The notes below the pieces were generated by a model, which searched no databases, was not told the DNA's origin, and was given only the letters and a program-made list of their open reading frames with translations. This document shows positions 35,703 through 46,868 of a DNA stretch of 64,000 nt, in pieces. Both the position numbers and the translations under genes were made by a program. Source of the stretch: Chamaecyparis obtusa (Eukaryota; Streptophyta; Pinopsida; Cupressales; Cupressaceae); assembly GCA_027943335.1 (NCBI GenBank), contig BSBK01008830.1:1-64000 (forward strand), given 5' to 3'. Within the stretch, counting starts at the first letter, position 1; each line of letters starts with the position of its first letter.

Positions 35703-36546
35703 TCAATTCTCAAAAATAGGTTGGGGCATAACCCCAAGCATACCTCTCAAATACACAAGTGTATCCTTAGGTAAAGGTTTTGTAAATATATCTGCTATCT
35801 GTTCCTTTGTGCTTATGTACTCCAATCTTACTTCTTTTTCTGCAACTTTCTCTCTTACAACATGATACTTGATCTCAATATGTTTAGTCTTAGAATGTAA
35901 AACATGATTTTTTGATATACTCACTGTACTGGTGTTATCACAATGTATAACAATAGGCTCATCAAACTTTATTCTAATATCCTTCAACAACTACTTCATC
36001 CAAATAATCTGATTACAATTGTTTGCTGCTGCAACATATTCTACTTCTGCTGTACTTTGTGAAATACAATTCTACTTCTTACTTAACCAAGAGACCAATT
36101 TTCCTCCAAGAAAAAAGGCTCCACCACTGGTGCTTTTCTTGTCATCAACACTGCCTCCCCAATATGCATCAGTATAGGCACATAAAGTAAAATCATCAAA
36201 ATTCTCATACCATAATCCATAATCCATAATCCATTATTCCTTTTAGATATCTTAGTATCCTCTTTACTGCTGCATAGTGTGATTCTCTAGGTTCTGCTTG
36301 AAATCTTGCTATAATCCCAACTGAATGTGCTATATTAGGTCTTGTATCTGTCAAGTACTGCAATCCTCCAATCATAGATCTGTACTTTTTTTACTCAACT
36401 GCTGGTGTCTCATCTTTGCTAGATAACTTATGTCCAGTTACCATAGGTGTTCCAATAGGTTTAGAATCTTCCATTCCAAATCTTTTCAATAAGTCATTCA
36501 AATACTTAGTCTGACTTACAAATATACCTTCCTTGCTTTGTGTTAT
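35703..36546 (-). pseudogene. Copia RT tail and RNase H, element 4
   Basis: After the RT ORF stops at 36547, the frame continues with the GIFVSQTKYLNDLLKRFGM segment and then a stop. Further landmarks are SMIGGLQYLTDTRPNIA, then PRESHYAAVKRILRYLKG and a WIMDYG microduplication (36205-36240, ccataat repeated) that shifts the frame. RNase H finishes in 35703-35990 with IHCDNTSTVSISKN and ADIFTKPLPKDTLVYL. Several TAG stops are present. This is the C-terminal end of the polyprotein. Confidence 0.85.
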
Positions 36547-38211
36547 CTATAATCCCAAAAAATATTTCATTTCTCCAATCATGCTCATTTCAAATTCAGT
36601 CTTCATTTCATCTGCAAATTTGTCACTGGCTTCATCTTCTCCTCCAAAGATAATATCATCAACAAATATAACTATAACCAACAAAATAATTTCTTTTGTG
36701 AATAAGTTACTATCTGCTGTTCCTTTTATAAATCCAAATTTCAATAAATACTTATCCAATCTTGCATACCAGGTTCTAGGTGCTTGTTTTAATCCATATA
36801 AAGCTTTCTTTAACTTACATACCATATCTCCTTCTTGTGTCAAAGGAAAACCTTGAGGCTTCTCAATGTAGACTTCTTCTTCCAATTCACCATTCAAAAA
36901 TACTGACTTCACATCCATCTGATACACTTTGAATTTATTATAAGATGCATATGCTAGAAACATTCTCACTGCTTTAAATCTGGCCACAGGTGCAAAAGTT
37001 TCTTCATAGTCAATTCCTTCTTGTTGTGAATATCCTTTACATACCGATCTTGCTTTGTTTCTTATCACTTCTTCTTGTTCATTTATCTTGTTTCTGAGTA
37101 CCCATTTTGTTCCAATCACATTCTTGTCTTTAGGTCTAGGGACCAATTCCCATGTCTTGTTTTTTTTAATCTGCTCCAGTTCTTCTTTCATAGCATTAAT
37201 CCAATGTTCATCTTCACAAGCTTCATTAGTAGTCTTAGGTTCAATTTGAGAAATCAAACATAAATGTACCTTATTTCGAGTCAAAACTCCTCTGTCTAAA
37301 GTTCCAATAACTTGCTCAATAGGGTGATGTCTTGAAATATACCTGTTAGGTGTCATAGTTACTGATCTTGTTCCAACTGTAGATTCTTCTCTACTTTCTT
37401 CTCTATTTTCCTCTCTATTTTCTTCTCTATTTTCTTCAGTATGACTTTCATTTAGCAAATCATTGTTAGTTTTGAAAAATAATTCTATATTTTCAATGTT
37501 ATGCTGAGGTTGTGCTTCTCCATCAGATTCATAATCAAGCATTCTTTCCTGAATTTTAAACTTCTCATCAACTTTGACATTTGCACTTTCAACAATAGTC
37601 TTAGTTCTTTTGTTATAACATCTATATGATTTGCTTTTCAAAGAATATCCAAGAAATATTCCTTCATCACTTCTAGGATCAAACTTTCCTATATCATTAT
37701 CTCTCTTAATATAACATTTACTTCCAAAAATTCTAAAATACTTAACTGAGGGTGCATGTCCAAACCATAATTCATAAGGTGTCTTGTTTGTATCTGCTCT
37801 AATTTGTACTTTGTTCATAGTGTATACTGCTGTGTTCATTGCTTCTCTCCAAAAAGTCTTAGCCAAATCATTCTCAAACAACATAGCTCTTGTTGCTTTA
37901 GTTATTGACCTGTTCCTTCTTTCTGCAATACCATTTTGTTCTGGTGTTCTAGGGGTTGAAAGTTGTCTCTTAATACCATTCATTTCACAAAAAGTATTAA
38001 ACTCTCTAGATGTAAATTCACCACCTTTATCAGATCTTAGACACTTAATCTTCATCCCAGATTCATTCTCAATTTTGCTTTTCATGATCTTAAATTTATC
38101 AAATGCTTTAGATTTTTCTTTCAAAAATGCAATCCACATCATTCTTATAAAATCATCAACAAGAATCATAAAATACCTCTCCATAGAATCCTCTAGTCCT
38201 AGTAGGACCAC
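36547..38211 (-). pseudogene. Copia integrase core and RT, element 4 (554 open codons)
   Basis: The longest open pol stretch. Integrase core: [14 protein letters not shown] near residue 15, then LRSDKGGEF near 60 (Asp) and [14 protein letters not shown] near 90 (Glu). A linker follows with repeated [11 protein letters not shown] residues (37380-37440), from a 15-bp tandem repeat. [74 protein letters not shown] and FVDDIIFGG. One frameshift of about two bases near 38195 separates it from the upstream integrase part, and it stops at the RT tail. It is otherwise close to a functional sequence. Confidence 0.9.
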
Positions 38212-38281
38212 TCAAGTCTGTATGAACAATCTCCTACTTCTCTGCCAATGTGAACTTCTTGCTGGGAAATGAACTCCTTTT

Positions 38282-38665
38282 CTACTTTGCCATCATACAT
38301 TCTTTGCAAATCATGTTAGTAGGTTTCATAATTCTAGGTAAATCTCTTACCGCAAGTGTAGTACTCACTTTGACAATATTATCAAAGTTTATATGACAAA
38401 GCCTTTTATGACATAACCAACTGTCATCAATCTTAGTTAACAAACATGTCATCTCAGTATGATTCAACTGAAATACATTACCTCTAGTTCTGGATCCTTT
38501 TCCAATCATATTTCCATCTTTATCTTTTATCACATAAGTTTTCTCAGCAAACCAAACTTGATAACCCTTATCAACCAATTGTCCAACACTTAGTAGATTA
38601 TGTCTCAATCCATCAAAAAAGTAAACATCATCAGTGTTAGTCTTTCCATCAAGAGTAATAGATCC
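38282..38665 (-). pseudogene. Copia pre-integrase region, element 4, beside element 5
   Basis: Begins with GSITLDGKTNTDDVYFFDGL at the edge of the gatcc target of element 5. It then has RHNLLSVGQLVDKGYQVWF and the zinc-binding H..H..C..C region (WLCHKRLCHINFDNIVKV, CKECMMAK). A TAG after MMAK and another within the next 15 codons interrupt the run into the integrase core. Confidence 0.86.
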
Positions 38666-40120
38666 TGTAGACTAGGATTTGAGCGTGCACCTAAACCTGT
38701 TTTGAAGGCCAAAGACAAACAAATGTCATAGCATATTATCAAATCAAATTTAATGGTTAGCAAACTAAAATCAAAGCCACCTCAGTTTAAGCTTAAAACG
38801 GATGCGCCCATGCACCGTTTGATATGCTTGGATATAAATGGATGTGGGTGTGCAAACTCAAGCACTTGGAGTATGCAAATAGGATGATTTGAGGATCAAG
38901 AAGACCCAAAATGACACAAAATAGGTATGAGGAACCTATTTTGCCTCAAAGGCCTCAAGAACACACAAATATGCAAAGCTAAAAGATGAACTAAGATTGA
39001 TTAAACAAGAAATGAATCTATGTTAATCCAATTAAGCTAATTTAAATGTGATTTAAGCTTGAAAATGATCTAAAATGATGAGTTTATGCTTATGCTAGAA
39101 GGAAAATGGCATTATAACTTTGCTATTGAGTTTGAGAGTTGAAAGATGATTTGCCTTAGGAAGTGAGGGTATTTATAGGAAAAGGGAAGGGCTTGGTTAA
39201 AAAGGATGAGTCAGAGTTAGGGCTAAGGTTAGGGTTGAGTCAAGGACAAGTGTCCTGACAAGTGTCAAGGGAGGATTGAGTTGAAAGTTTGAGGGCATGT
39301 GCACAATTTGGTAAATGTGCCCAAGGCCAAGAGGTGGCAAGGAAGGGATAAGAAGGTCTTAAATGCATAATGAATGCATGTAAGAAAGATAAGGAAGGCT
39401 TAAATGCATCCTTAAATGCATTTGCAAGAGGTGGCCAAGAGGTGGCCATCTTTGTTGACTAAGGAGGATGACTAAGAGGAGGTTAGCATAAGTTTTGGTA
39501 AACCTTTTGCTAATGGAATGTGACAAGATTAGAAAGGGGATTAGGATTAGGATTAGGGGATTTTAGGATTAGGATGGGTGAAGAGGTTGGGTTGAGAAGT
39601 TTCTAGAAGAGTCTAGAATTCTCCTAGGTTTTATGGAATAAAAGTTTATTCATTCCAAAAGCTTAAGTTTGGGAAAATTTATTGAAATATTTTCAATAAA
39701 TATGAAAATTAAATATTTAATTTTAATTAAATATTTTGAGTTGAGATTAGGGTTAGAAAAGGTGGGATTAGCCTTTTAATCGAAATTAAGAAGGGATTAG
39801 AAGATTTTGGAAGAGGTTAGTGGTCTTAAGGAAATTGGCCAAGTTTTGGTCAAAAAATAAATTAATTATTTTTTGGGGGATTTTTGGTCAATTTATTAAT
39901 TAAAATAATTAATAAATAGGGGATTAATGTTTAAATAAGATTTAAACATTTTTGGGAGGGATTTCTTAATTAAATATTTTTAATTAAGAAAAAGGGATTT
40001 AATAACATAAAAATAAATTAATTAATTAAATAATTAATTAATTAATAAATGATGATGTCATTAGAGATTTTTTAGAAAATAAAAATACTTTATTTTCTAA
40101 AGGATTTTTAGGTGTCTACA
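38666..40120 (-). repeat. 3' LTR of element 5
   Basis: 1455 bp, TGTAGACTAGG to GGTGTCTACA on the plus strand, so the LTR has a 6-bp terminal inverted repeat TGTAGA/TCTACA. It contains degenerate TTAGGATTAGGATTAGGG runs (39538-39580) and an AT-only stretch of taattaattaa palindromes (40015-40050). Confidence 0.96.
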
Positions 40121-40134
40121 TTTTGCCCCTCTTT
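40121..40134 (-). other. Polypurine tract of element 5
   Basis: The minus strand reads AAAGAGGGGCAAAA immediately before the 3' LTR. It differs by one base from the tract of element 3 (AAAGAGGGGAAAAA). Confidence 0.88.
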
Positions 40135-43100
40135 GATGCGATGTCGCAAGTGGCATGGCGTCAAAGACAAGAAAATAAGATGCCCAAGGCTAGAATTTAG
40201 AGGAAGAGGGTACGATGCCCGGGTGGAATGGAAGAAAGAGGATACATGCCCCGGTGGGACAAAATCATGGAAGATGTGCCCAGTGGGACAAGGAGAAAGA
40301 GGGATTACGCCCTGGGACAGAGTGTGCCCGACGGGACGAGGAAGGAAGGGCCTAGGAAGAAAGGGGAGATAAATAACCTCACTTCTAAGAACAAATATGG
40401 ATGATATGCAAGATGAGATGGAAATGCAAGATGCAAGATGCAGCTATATGTAAAGATGCAAGATTAATCTATATGATAAATGCAAGGGACTAGATAGCTC
40501 CAAGTGCAAACGGGAGTGCACAACCTAGATTTAATATAGCTATGTTAGAGACCTGCCAAGGATACTGTGATCACGAGGCCTTGTCACCAGCGTTGCAGAG
40601 GACTGACGCTAAACAAACACACAGGGTTGCCCCAACATCACACATGAAGCGCAGAGGCGACATGGTGGATCCGATGCTGAAGGAACCACAAACACACAAC
40701 TGACTCACAGGCAGAAGCGAAAGATCAAAAGACCTTGCCCCAGATTATCCGCACACGCAGCACACCGTGATATAATGAATCGTGATGACCCTGGTGGGAT
40801 AATGAGAAGCCAAAAAAGATTAACAAGACCCAAAGGAAAAAAATCCAAGATCAAAATGATAACTCCAAAAAGACATCCTTTGCCAAGGAGAGAGATTAGG
40901 TTTGATTGATGGTGGGAAGATTGGTCGGACAGGAGGAACGATATATCCTCAAGGACCAGGATGGAAGATTAGGTCAGATAGGAGGAACGATATATCCTCA
41001 AGGACCCATGGCTGCTGAGAGAATAAGTGTAGTTGTTCGTTGGCAAAAGCTGAAGTTCAAGGAATGACCAGGATGAGCAAGGATAAGTCGACAATTGATG
41101 TTGCTGAAGCACAAGGCCCGAGTGGGACTAAAAGTTTTCTGATCAAATGCTGCTGCAGGATGGACAAGGACTAAGACAAAGGATGGGTCCTAAAGACACA
41201 AATGTACAAATGAGCTTAGGTGGAGACACGACTGACGCTATGGTACAAGATGTTGGATAGGATGTACAAAGAACCTGGGGATGAAGCTGACAACTTCAAA
41301 GATATGCAAGATGGTGCCCCAGTTGGGTTGGAAGGCCAAGACGGATTGGCGATGAATGATGTGTCCTAAAATGACACGGATTTGGGAAAAACATATCCCA
41401 ATGATGATGATTGGATCGAGATCAAGGCCTGCTACAAGACGAAGGATGCGATTTCATCAGTTAGCTTGATCTTGGATGTTGGCTAGCTAGAAGATATGGA
41501 TAGGTTGGGAAGATTGCTAGCAAGGTGTGGATAGGGATGAATGGCATTGGATTGCAATGAGGTTGGCCTATAGCTAGATACCAATGACAAGAGAAGATAC
41601 TAGGTGTTGGAAAGATGGAGGAAAATGCTGAGGATGGGGAGGATGGAACTGCTAGAAGATTTGGATGGAGGAAGATTCGGGGAGATTGGATGGTGGAACT
41701 GCTGAAGGAGTTGGAAGATGGAAAGCTGCTTGGAGGATGAAAAGCTGGTGGAAGATGGAAAGCTGGTGGAAGATTACCATGTGTCAACAAAATGAGCTGC
41801 TATTTTCCCAATGGAGGATCAGTGATAGGATTGCGTCAACCTAGGATAGACTGATGATCTTCGGTCAACTGGATTCTTGTCAATACAAGCCAATCTCTTG
41901 CTCGAGATGATAAGGCTATGCAAGGACAAGGTTTTGATTTCTTTAAGACAACACGTTGTGCCAAAAAGAGGATGATTTCTAATTTAGGATAAGGGATGGA
42001 AACAACTCAAAGGGCTGAAACACGATAATGCTTGTGGATTTGGAGCTCTGGATTTTGGTGCAAAAGATGGTGAATCTACTTTTTGCTGTGGATGGTGGAT
42101 GTTGGATTCTGATAAAGGATATGGGACGCTGAGTTGGTTTGCTGGTGGATCAAGATAGAGGATGCTAGAGGAACTGCTGATGGATCAAGATAGAGGAATG
42201 CTTGGGAGTTTTGAAAGATTGACTTTGGAAAATGGAAGGCTGTAGGAACTGCTAAGGGATCAAGAATGCTTGGGAGATTGGATGGTGGATAGGTTTGGAT
42301 TTGGATAGAGAAATTGCTGAGGATTTTGGGAGATGGAAGATTCAGATTTGGATAGCCTCCAAGGAATACGTCACCAAGGAAGAGGATGCCCTCTGTTTAA
42401 GATAGTTCATGTGTTTTAAAGGCATGGTGTATGCTTGGACAAAAGATATGCCAACAAGAGGATGAGGAAGGATGGAAGCTAGGATGAAAGGATTGGATAG
42501 AGGATATGTAGCTGAAAGGTGCAATGGATGCCAAGGAGGTGCCCAAAAGCATGTACATCTGATAGTCTCTATTTTTGTCATCAAGATCCAATGGAAAATG
42601 AAGGAAGTGAGAGACGAAAGGGGATGGAGGACATGTTGGATAAGAGGTGATAGAAAGGAAGCCCCTAACTACAGAAAGGAATTAGGGGGGGTGCACTACG
42701 CATGGCGCCTGTTTGCCAGGTTTTCACCATGGTACTTGTCCAAGGCACTTGAATTGCCAAGTTTTCACCAGAGGATGAATGTTTTTCTCTTGATTTTTTT
42801 CTTTGTTGATAATTTGCTCCTTTGATTTATCCAATTTTTATGGATTTTAGTATTTTTTCCTTGACTTTGTCCTGATCTTGCTGATTTGTTGCTGAGCTTG
42901 TGCTGATATTCCACTGATTTTCTGATTTGTTGCTGATTTTGTGCTGATATGCATTGATACTTCTAATTTGTTACTGAAGCTCTAATTTAATGCTGTCGTG
43001 CTTGCTGATCAGCTGATTTCGCCATTTTGGTGCTTCCTCTTGATTAGGTGGTGACCTTTTGATTTGTCACTAATATTCTGATGGTGTTGCTGATTCTTTG

Positions 43101-43919
43101 ATTGGATGTTCCCTTATGATTTGATGATGGCCCTGCTGTTTTTGAATTTGCACAGATATTTTGATGTTATTGCTAACTCTCTGATGTGGCGCTGAGTTTT
43201 GTGCTGATTTTGGTGCTATCATGCGATTTGATGTTGATCTTCTGAGAGATTCTTCACTGATTTTCTGATGTGGATTGCTGATTTTCTGATGTTGCCAGCT
43301 TGTCATGGGGATCCATTGCTAGATGATGGACGACAAGCTTAAGATCACACCTAGGCATGTGCATATGACCATGCACAGTTGATAATTGACTCCTCGGAGC
43401 AAGGCACTTAAGGTCATGATTCACTTTCTGTCAGGTTAACTTCCATGTAGATGAGCCACAAACATCCTTCTGTACCCAAGTTGATTTGGCTTGGTTTCTG
43501 CAATGTTGATAGAGAACTATCATGTGTTGTTATCCCAGATAGGAGGAAGAGGCAAAGCTCCATCTTCTAGCGCTTGAATTGCCAAGTTTTCACTAGAAGA
43601 TACGCCCTTTATTTTTACTGTTTTGGAATCAGAATGTGCCCCAGAAGGGTTTTCACATAAAGACTCATGATTTGCTTTTGTTTTTTTACTTTTGCGACTA
43701 AAGCTTGCCTCCTCTCCAAAATATGCTTCTGTTTTAAGCTGATAGGCACATGTTGATGCTAAAGCCTGATTGATTGCTGATTTTTGCTGATTTCTCTAAT
43801 TTGTCATTGATTTCCCTTTGCTGTTTTAGATGTGCTGACTGATCTTTGTTGACTTTCCTCACTGATTTCTTCTGATTGTGTGCCTGGATGTTGGTACAAC
43901 TGTAGCAGGATGGGGGGGA
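40135..43919 (-). other. Element 5 3' region, non-coding
   Basis: 3.8 kb without a supported minus-strand ORF. Three parts stand out. At 40214-40340 there are five copies, about 30 bases apart, of a motif like TGCCCGGTGGGAC on the plus strand. At 41600-42500 there is purine-biased DNA rich in gatggaagatt. At 42840-43320 and 43760-43880 there are repeats of TGCTGATTT and related words. The phrases ccaggttttcaccatgg and gccaagttttcacca (42715-42775, 43585) are, on the sense strand, the GGTGAAAACTTGG motif also seen in element 3. Confidence 0.6.
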
Positions 43920-46868
43920 TCATGCAAAGTCATGGATTAGATGGGGGAGATGGGAAAGATGGTGGTAGAAAGTGTTTGGATGGAAGGATGGAAAGTGATC
44001 AAGATAGGGGGATGTTGTCAAGATCAACATTGGCACATGTTGCGAGGAAGATGGATGATTGGATGTGGAAGATAGAGATAGATGTGATGGAGGATTTATG
44101 CTAGAGGATGGAGGAGATGGAGGGGAAGATTGAGGAGCTGGGAGATGGGCAACGTTGGATGCCATTGTGGATGTTTTTGTTAGATGGATTACATCTTTTT
44201 GCTTTGGGATCCACATCATTTTTGTTTTAGCTTTAGTGTGCCTTTGCGGCCATTGGTGGGCATCAGATTGTGCTTTTTCTTTGCTAGGCCTTTGTGGCCA
44301 TGTGATAGATTTTGCTTGGACTTTGCTAGATTTTCGGAGCCATTGGGGTGCTTTAGCATGCCTGATTGGCTCTTTGCTAGGCCTTTGCGGCGCATTTGAT
44401 TGCCTGATTGAAGCTTGCATTGATTGACCATGTCGATTAGACTGGACATGGTAATCGTCATTGGGCCTTTGCAGCCATTGGGATGCATTAGATTTGGCAT
44501 TTGCTTTGATGGGCCTTTGTGGCCAGTGGTTTGCTTTGGCTTGCTTGATCGGATTTTGCTTTGATTGCGTATGTCGATTAGGCTGGACATAACAATCTTT
44601 GGATTTTTGTGGATTTTTCCCTTTATTCATGCGTGATATGGCATCCAAGTTGCGAGGAGCATTGGGAGGAATATGAGGAGTTGTCTGGGATGGAGGAAAT
44701 TTGGATGGAGAGATGGAAGGAGATTGGTAGATAGGATATGTGGACATGTGCCTTTGTTGATCTTGACTAGGGATGCTTGGATGTTGGATGAAAGGCTGAG
44801 TAGGATAAGATGGAGGATGATATTTTGGGATATAAGGTCCCAAAATGGATTTGCTAGGTAACGGAGATGCGCTGAAAGAATTTGGGACATAGGGACCCAA
44901 AATGGATGGGGAGGATGAAGGAGGAATATGATAGGTTTTCCTCGGTTGTAACGATGGAGGAGGAGGAATTGCGTTGTGGTTTTTGGAAGATGTTTTGTTG
45001 GTTTTGAATGGATGTTTGACCTTTGCCTTAGCTGTACCAACATTTCTGGATGAAGTACCTTTCGCTGATGTGGAGGAAGTGCCCTCATCTAGTGTGCAAC
45101 CGATTCCACAGCCTTTTGGATGTTTCTTGCCTTGAATGGGTTGTATATTTCCTTGTTCGTGAGTGCCAAGGCCTTTGCCTTGATAGTTCCATCTTTTCAG
45201 CATTTTATCCAGACAAGGATATTTTTGACTTGGGGTGAATGACAAACAGCCATTTTCTGGTTCCCTGATGGAAGATAAGAAGCTGATGTCTTCTTTTTCA
45301 AGTGGTTTGCCTTTGACAAATGTTAGTTTTCCAAGTGGATAGAGTGACGGTAGCTGGACAGTTTGGACTGGCGGATCCTCAAGAGGAGAGGATAGGATGC
45401 TGGGATTTTGACTAGGATTAGGGGATGGTATTGGATCTTTAGTTGGAGAAACTGGGATCATAGGATCTTGGATTGGAGGAATTGGGATTGTAGGATTTTG
45501 GATTGAAGGTGATGGAGGCAATAGAACATGCGATGGGGGAAGTAAAGGGGTTGGATCTTGATGTTCTTCTGTGAGTAGTTCATCATGCTTTTGGCCAAGA
45601 TCTTGACACGATGGGATTTGTTCAGATAGAGGATTAGTGGATATATGGATGGACTCTTCAAAGGGGCGGAATGAAAGGATTGGAGACTCTGCTGCTGGGG
45701 TTTCTGGAAGAAGGAAGAACTCTTCAGATGGTATGGATAAAAGGATGGAAGATTTTTCAGCTACAATGGTAGGAAGAAGGGTGAACTCATGAGGTTCTTC
45801 AGATATGCTTTGGGTAATGCTAGGAGGGGGTGATGTTGGTGGGGATTGGATGGAGACTCCAGATGGAAGGGACTCAACGATGATAGGAGATGGAAGAGGA
45901 TCAACGGTTGGGATGTATGGAAGATAGATAATAGATGGGAGCGCTGGATGGGCCTCATCAATGATGGCTTCACATGAAGGATTGCTTGGCTTTTCAATTT
46001 CAGGCATGGGTTTTGCTATTGGCTCTTCCTTGGGTTCTGTTATTGGTTTTCTTGGAGACTTTTGTGGTGAAGAAGGTTTGGAAGGTGGAGGAGATGGGGA
46101 ACTTGGATGGTCTTCGCATGAAAGTGGGGTTTGTGCTTGGGTAGATGCTCGCGAAGGAGGAGAGAAAGAAGGGAACACCCATGAAAAAGATGACTTTGAA
46201 AAGGGAGCTTTGGGTTTTGCTTGAGGGGATGATGGTGCTGAAGAGGCAGGGCTAATGGCTTGAGGTACAAGTTTTGGAGTGGGTTGAGGGATGAACTCTG
46301 CTGGTGGGGAAAGATTTTTGGTAATGTGGTTTGGAAGAGAGGATGGTGGTTTGAGACAGGATGGAGGATTGGGGTTTGGAGCAGAAGATGATGGTTTGGG
46401 AAAGGATAGAGGTTTGGTGAAAAGGATGGGAGGACTAGAATCTTGGTTTTTAGAATGTTTTGGAGGATAGGTAGTTGGAGGCCTTAGATAGGGGAAGTAA
46501 CGTGAAGTGTTTCTAAGGGATGATGGTGATGGAGAAATGACCATAGCAGAAGGTGGAGGCCTGAAAGGAGCATATGGAAGAGGTGTAGGTTGAAGACAAG
46601 GATAAGTTGGGGATGGATAAGATACTGGGGTTGCTTTGCCAAGGACATGAAAAGGAGTGCTAGCCTTGCCGAGGACATGAAAGGGAGTGCTAGGAGATAA
46701 GCATGAAGGCATGGTTGGCTGGATTGGAGGAATGATGGAACGCTGGGGGTTGCTTGGAGGAAACTGGCTGTAATAGGCATCATGGTCTACAAGACCTTCA
46801 TCATCATTAGGATCGATTGGTGGGAGAGGAGAGATATCATAACCAAACTCATTATAGATTTGAGACAC
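43920..46868 (-). CDS. Proline-rich G-patch protein of element 5 (982 codons)
   Basis: An uninterrupted ORF from ATG 46868, the longest in the window. The N-terminus has an acidic opening (MSQIYNEFGYDISPLPPIDP). Residues about 30-530 are very rich in Pro and Ser, low-complexity, with a duplicated STPFHVLGKA block near residue 70. At about residues 520-590 comes an ordered part, LGKLTFVKGKPLEKEDISFL then WNYQGKGLGTHEQGNIQPI, a G-patch core. Residues about 760-900 repeat a basic WPQRP-K-QSN unit, and a second Pro/Ser-rich tail ends it. There is no signal peptide, membrane segment, protease triad or polymerase motif. It may be a gag-like or accessory RNA-binding protein. The intact frame and near-identical LTRs suggest recent expression, but function is unknown. 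Confidence 0.7.
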   Translation of the reverse strand: MSQIYNEFGYDISPLPPIDPNDDEGLVDHDAYYSQFPPSNPQRSIIPPIQPTMPSCLSPSTPFHVLGKASTPFHVLGKATPVSYPSPTYPCLQPTPLPYAPFRPPPSAMVISPSPSSLRNTSRYFPYLRPPTTYPPKHSKNQDSSPPILFTKPLSFPKPSSSAPNPNPPSCLKPPSSLPNHITKNLSPPAEFIPQPTPKLVPQAISPASSAPSSPQAKPKAPFSKSSFSWVFPSFSPPSRASTQAQTPLSCEDHPSSPSPPPSKPSSPQKSPRKPITEPKEEPIAKPMPEIEKPSNPSCEAIIDEAHPALPSIIYLPYIPTVDPLPSPIIVESLPSGVSIQSPPTSPPPSITQSISEEPHEFTLLPTIVAEKSSILLSIPSEEFFLLPETPAAESPILSFRPFEESIHISTNPLSEQIPSCQDLGQKHDELLTEEHQDPTPLLPPSHVLLPPSPSIQNPTIPIPPIQDPMIPVSPTKDPIPSPNPSQNPSILSSPLEDPPVQTVQLPSLYPLGKLTFVKGKPLEKEDISFLSSIREPENGCLSFTPSQKYPCLDKMLKRWNYQGKGLGTHEQGNIQPIQGKKHPKGCGIGCTLDEGTSSTSAKGTSSRNVGTAKAKVKHPFKTNKTSSKNHNAIPPPPSLQPRKTYHIPPSSSPSILGPYVPNSFSASPLPSKSILGPYIPKYHPPSYPTQPFIQHPSIPSQDQQRHMSTYPIYQSPSISPSKFPPSQTTPHIPPNAPRNLDAISRMNKGKNPQKSKDCYVQPNRHTQSKQNPIKQAKANHWPQRPIKANAKSNASQWLQRPNDDYHVQSNRHGQSMQASIRQSNAPQRPSKEPIRHAKAPQWLRKSSKVQAKSITWPQRPSKEKAQSDAHQWPQRHTKAKTKMMWIPKQKDVIHLTKTSTMASNVAHLPAPQSSPPSPPSSSINPPSHLSLSSTSNHPSSSQHVPMLILTTSPYLDHFPSFHPNTFYHHLSHLPHLIHDFA

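Noticed and set aside
39538..39590. Telomere-like TTAGG(G) runs in the element 5 LTR (also 49458-49510)
   Set aside because: Only a few irregular units (ggattaggattagg), not the plant TTTAGGG repeat, and present as part of the LTR in both copies.
40112..40372. Plus-strand 86-codon ORF with repeated CP-G motifs
   Set aside because: Its apparent repeats come from the TGCCCGGTGGGAC array; it starts inside the polypurine tract region and is antisense to the element.
44673..46224. Plus-strand ORFs antisense to the element 5 protein (for example 45961-46224)
   Set aside because: Gly/Glu-rich translations are mirror images of the Pro/Ser-rich minus-strand ORF; low-complexity coding creates open antisense frames.
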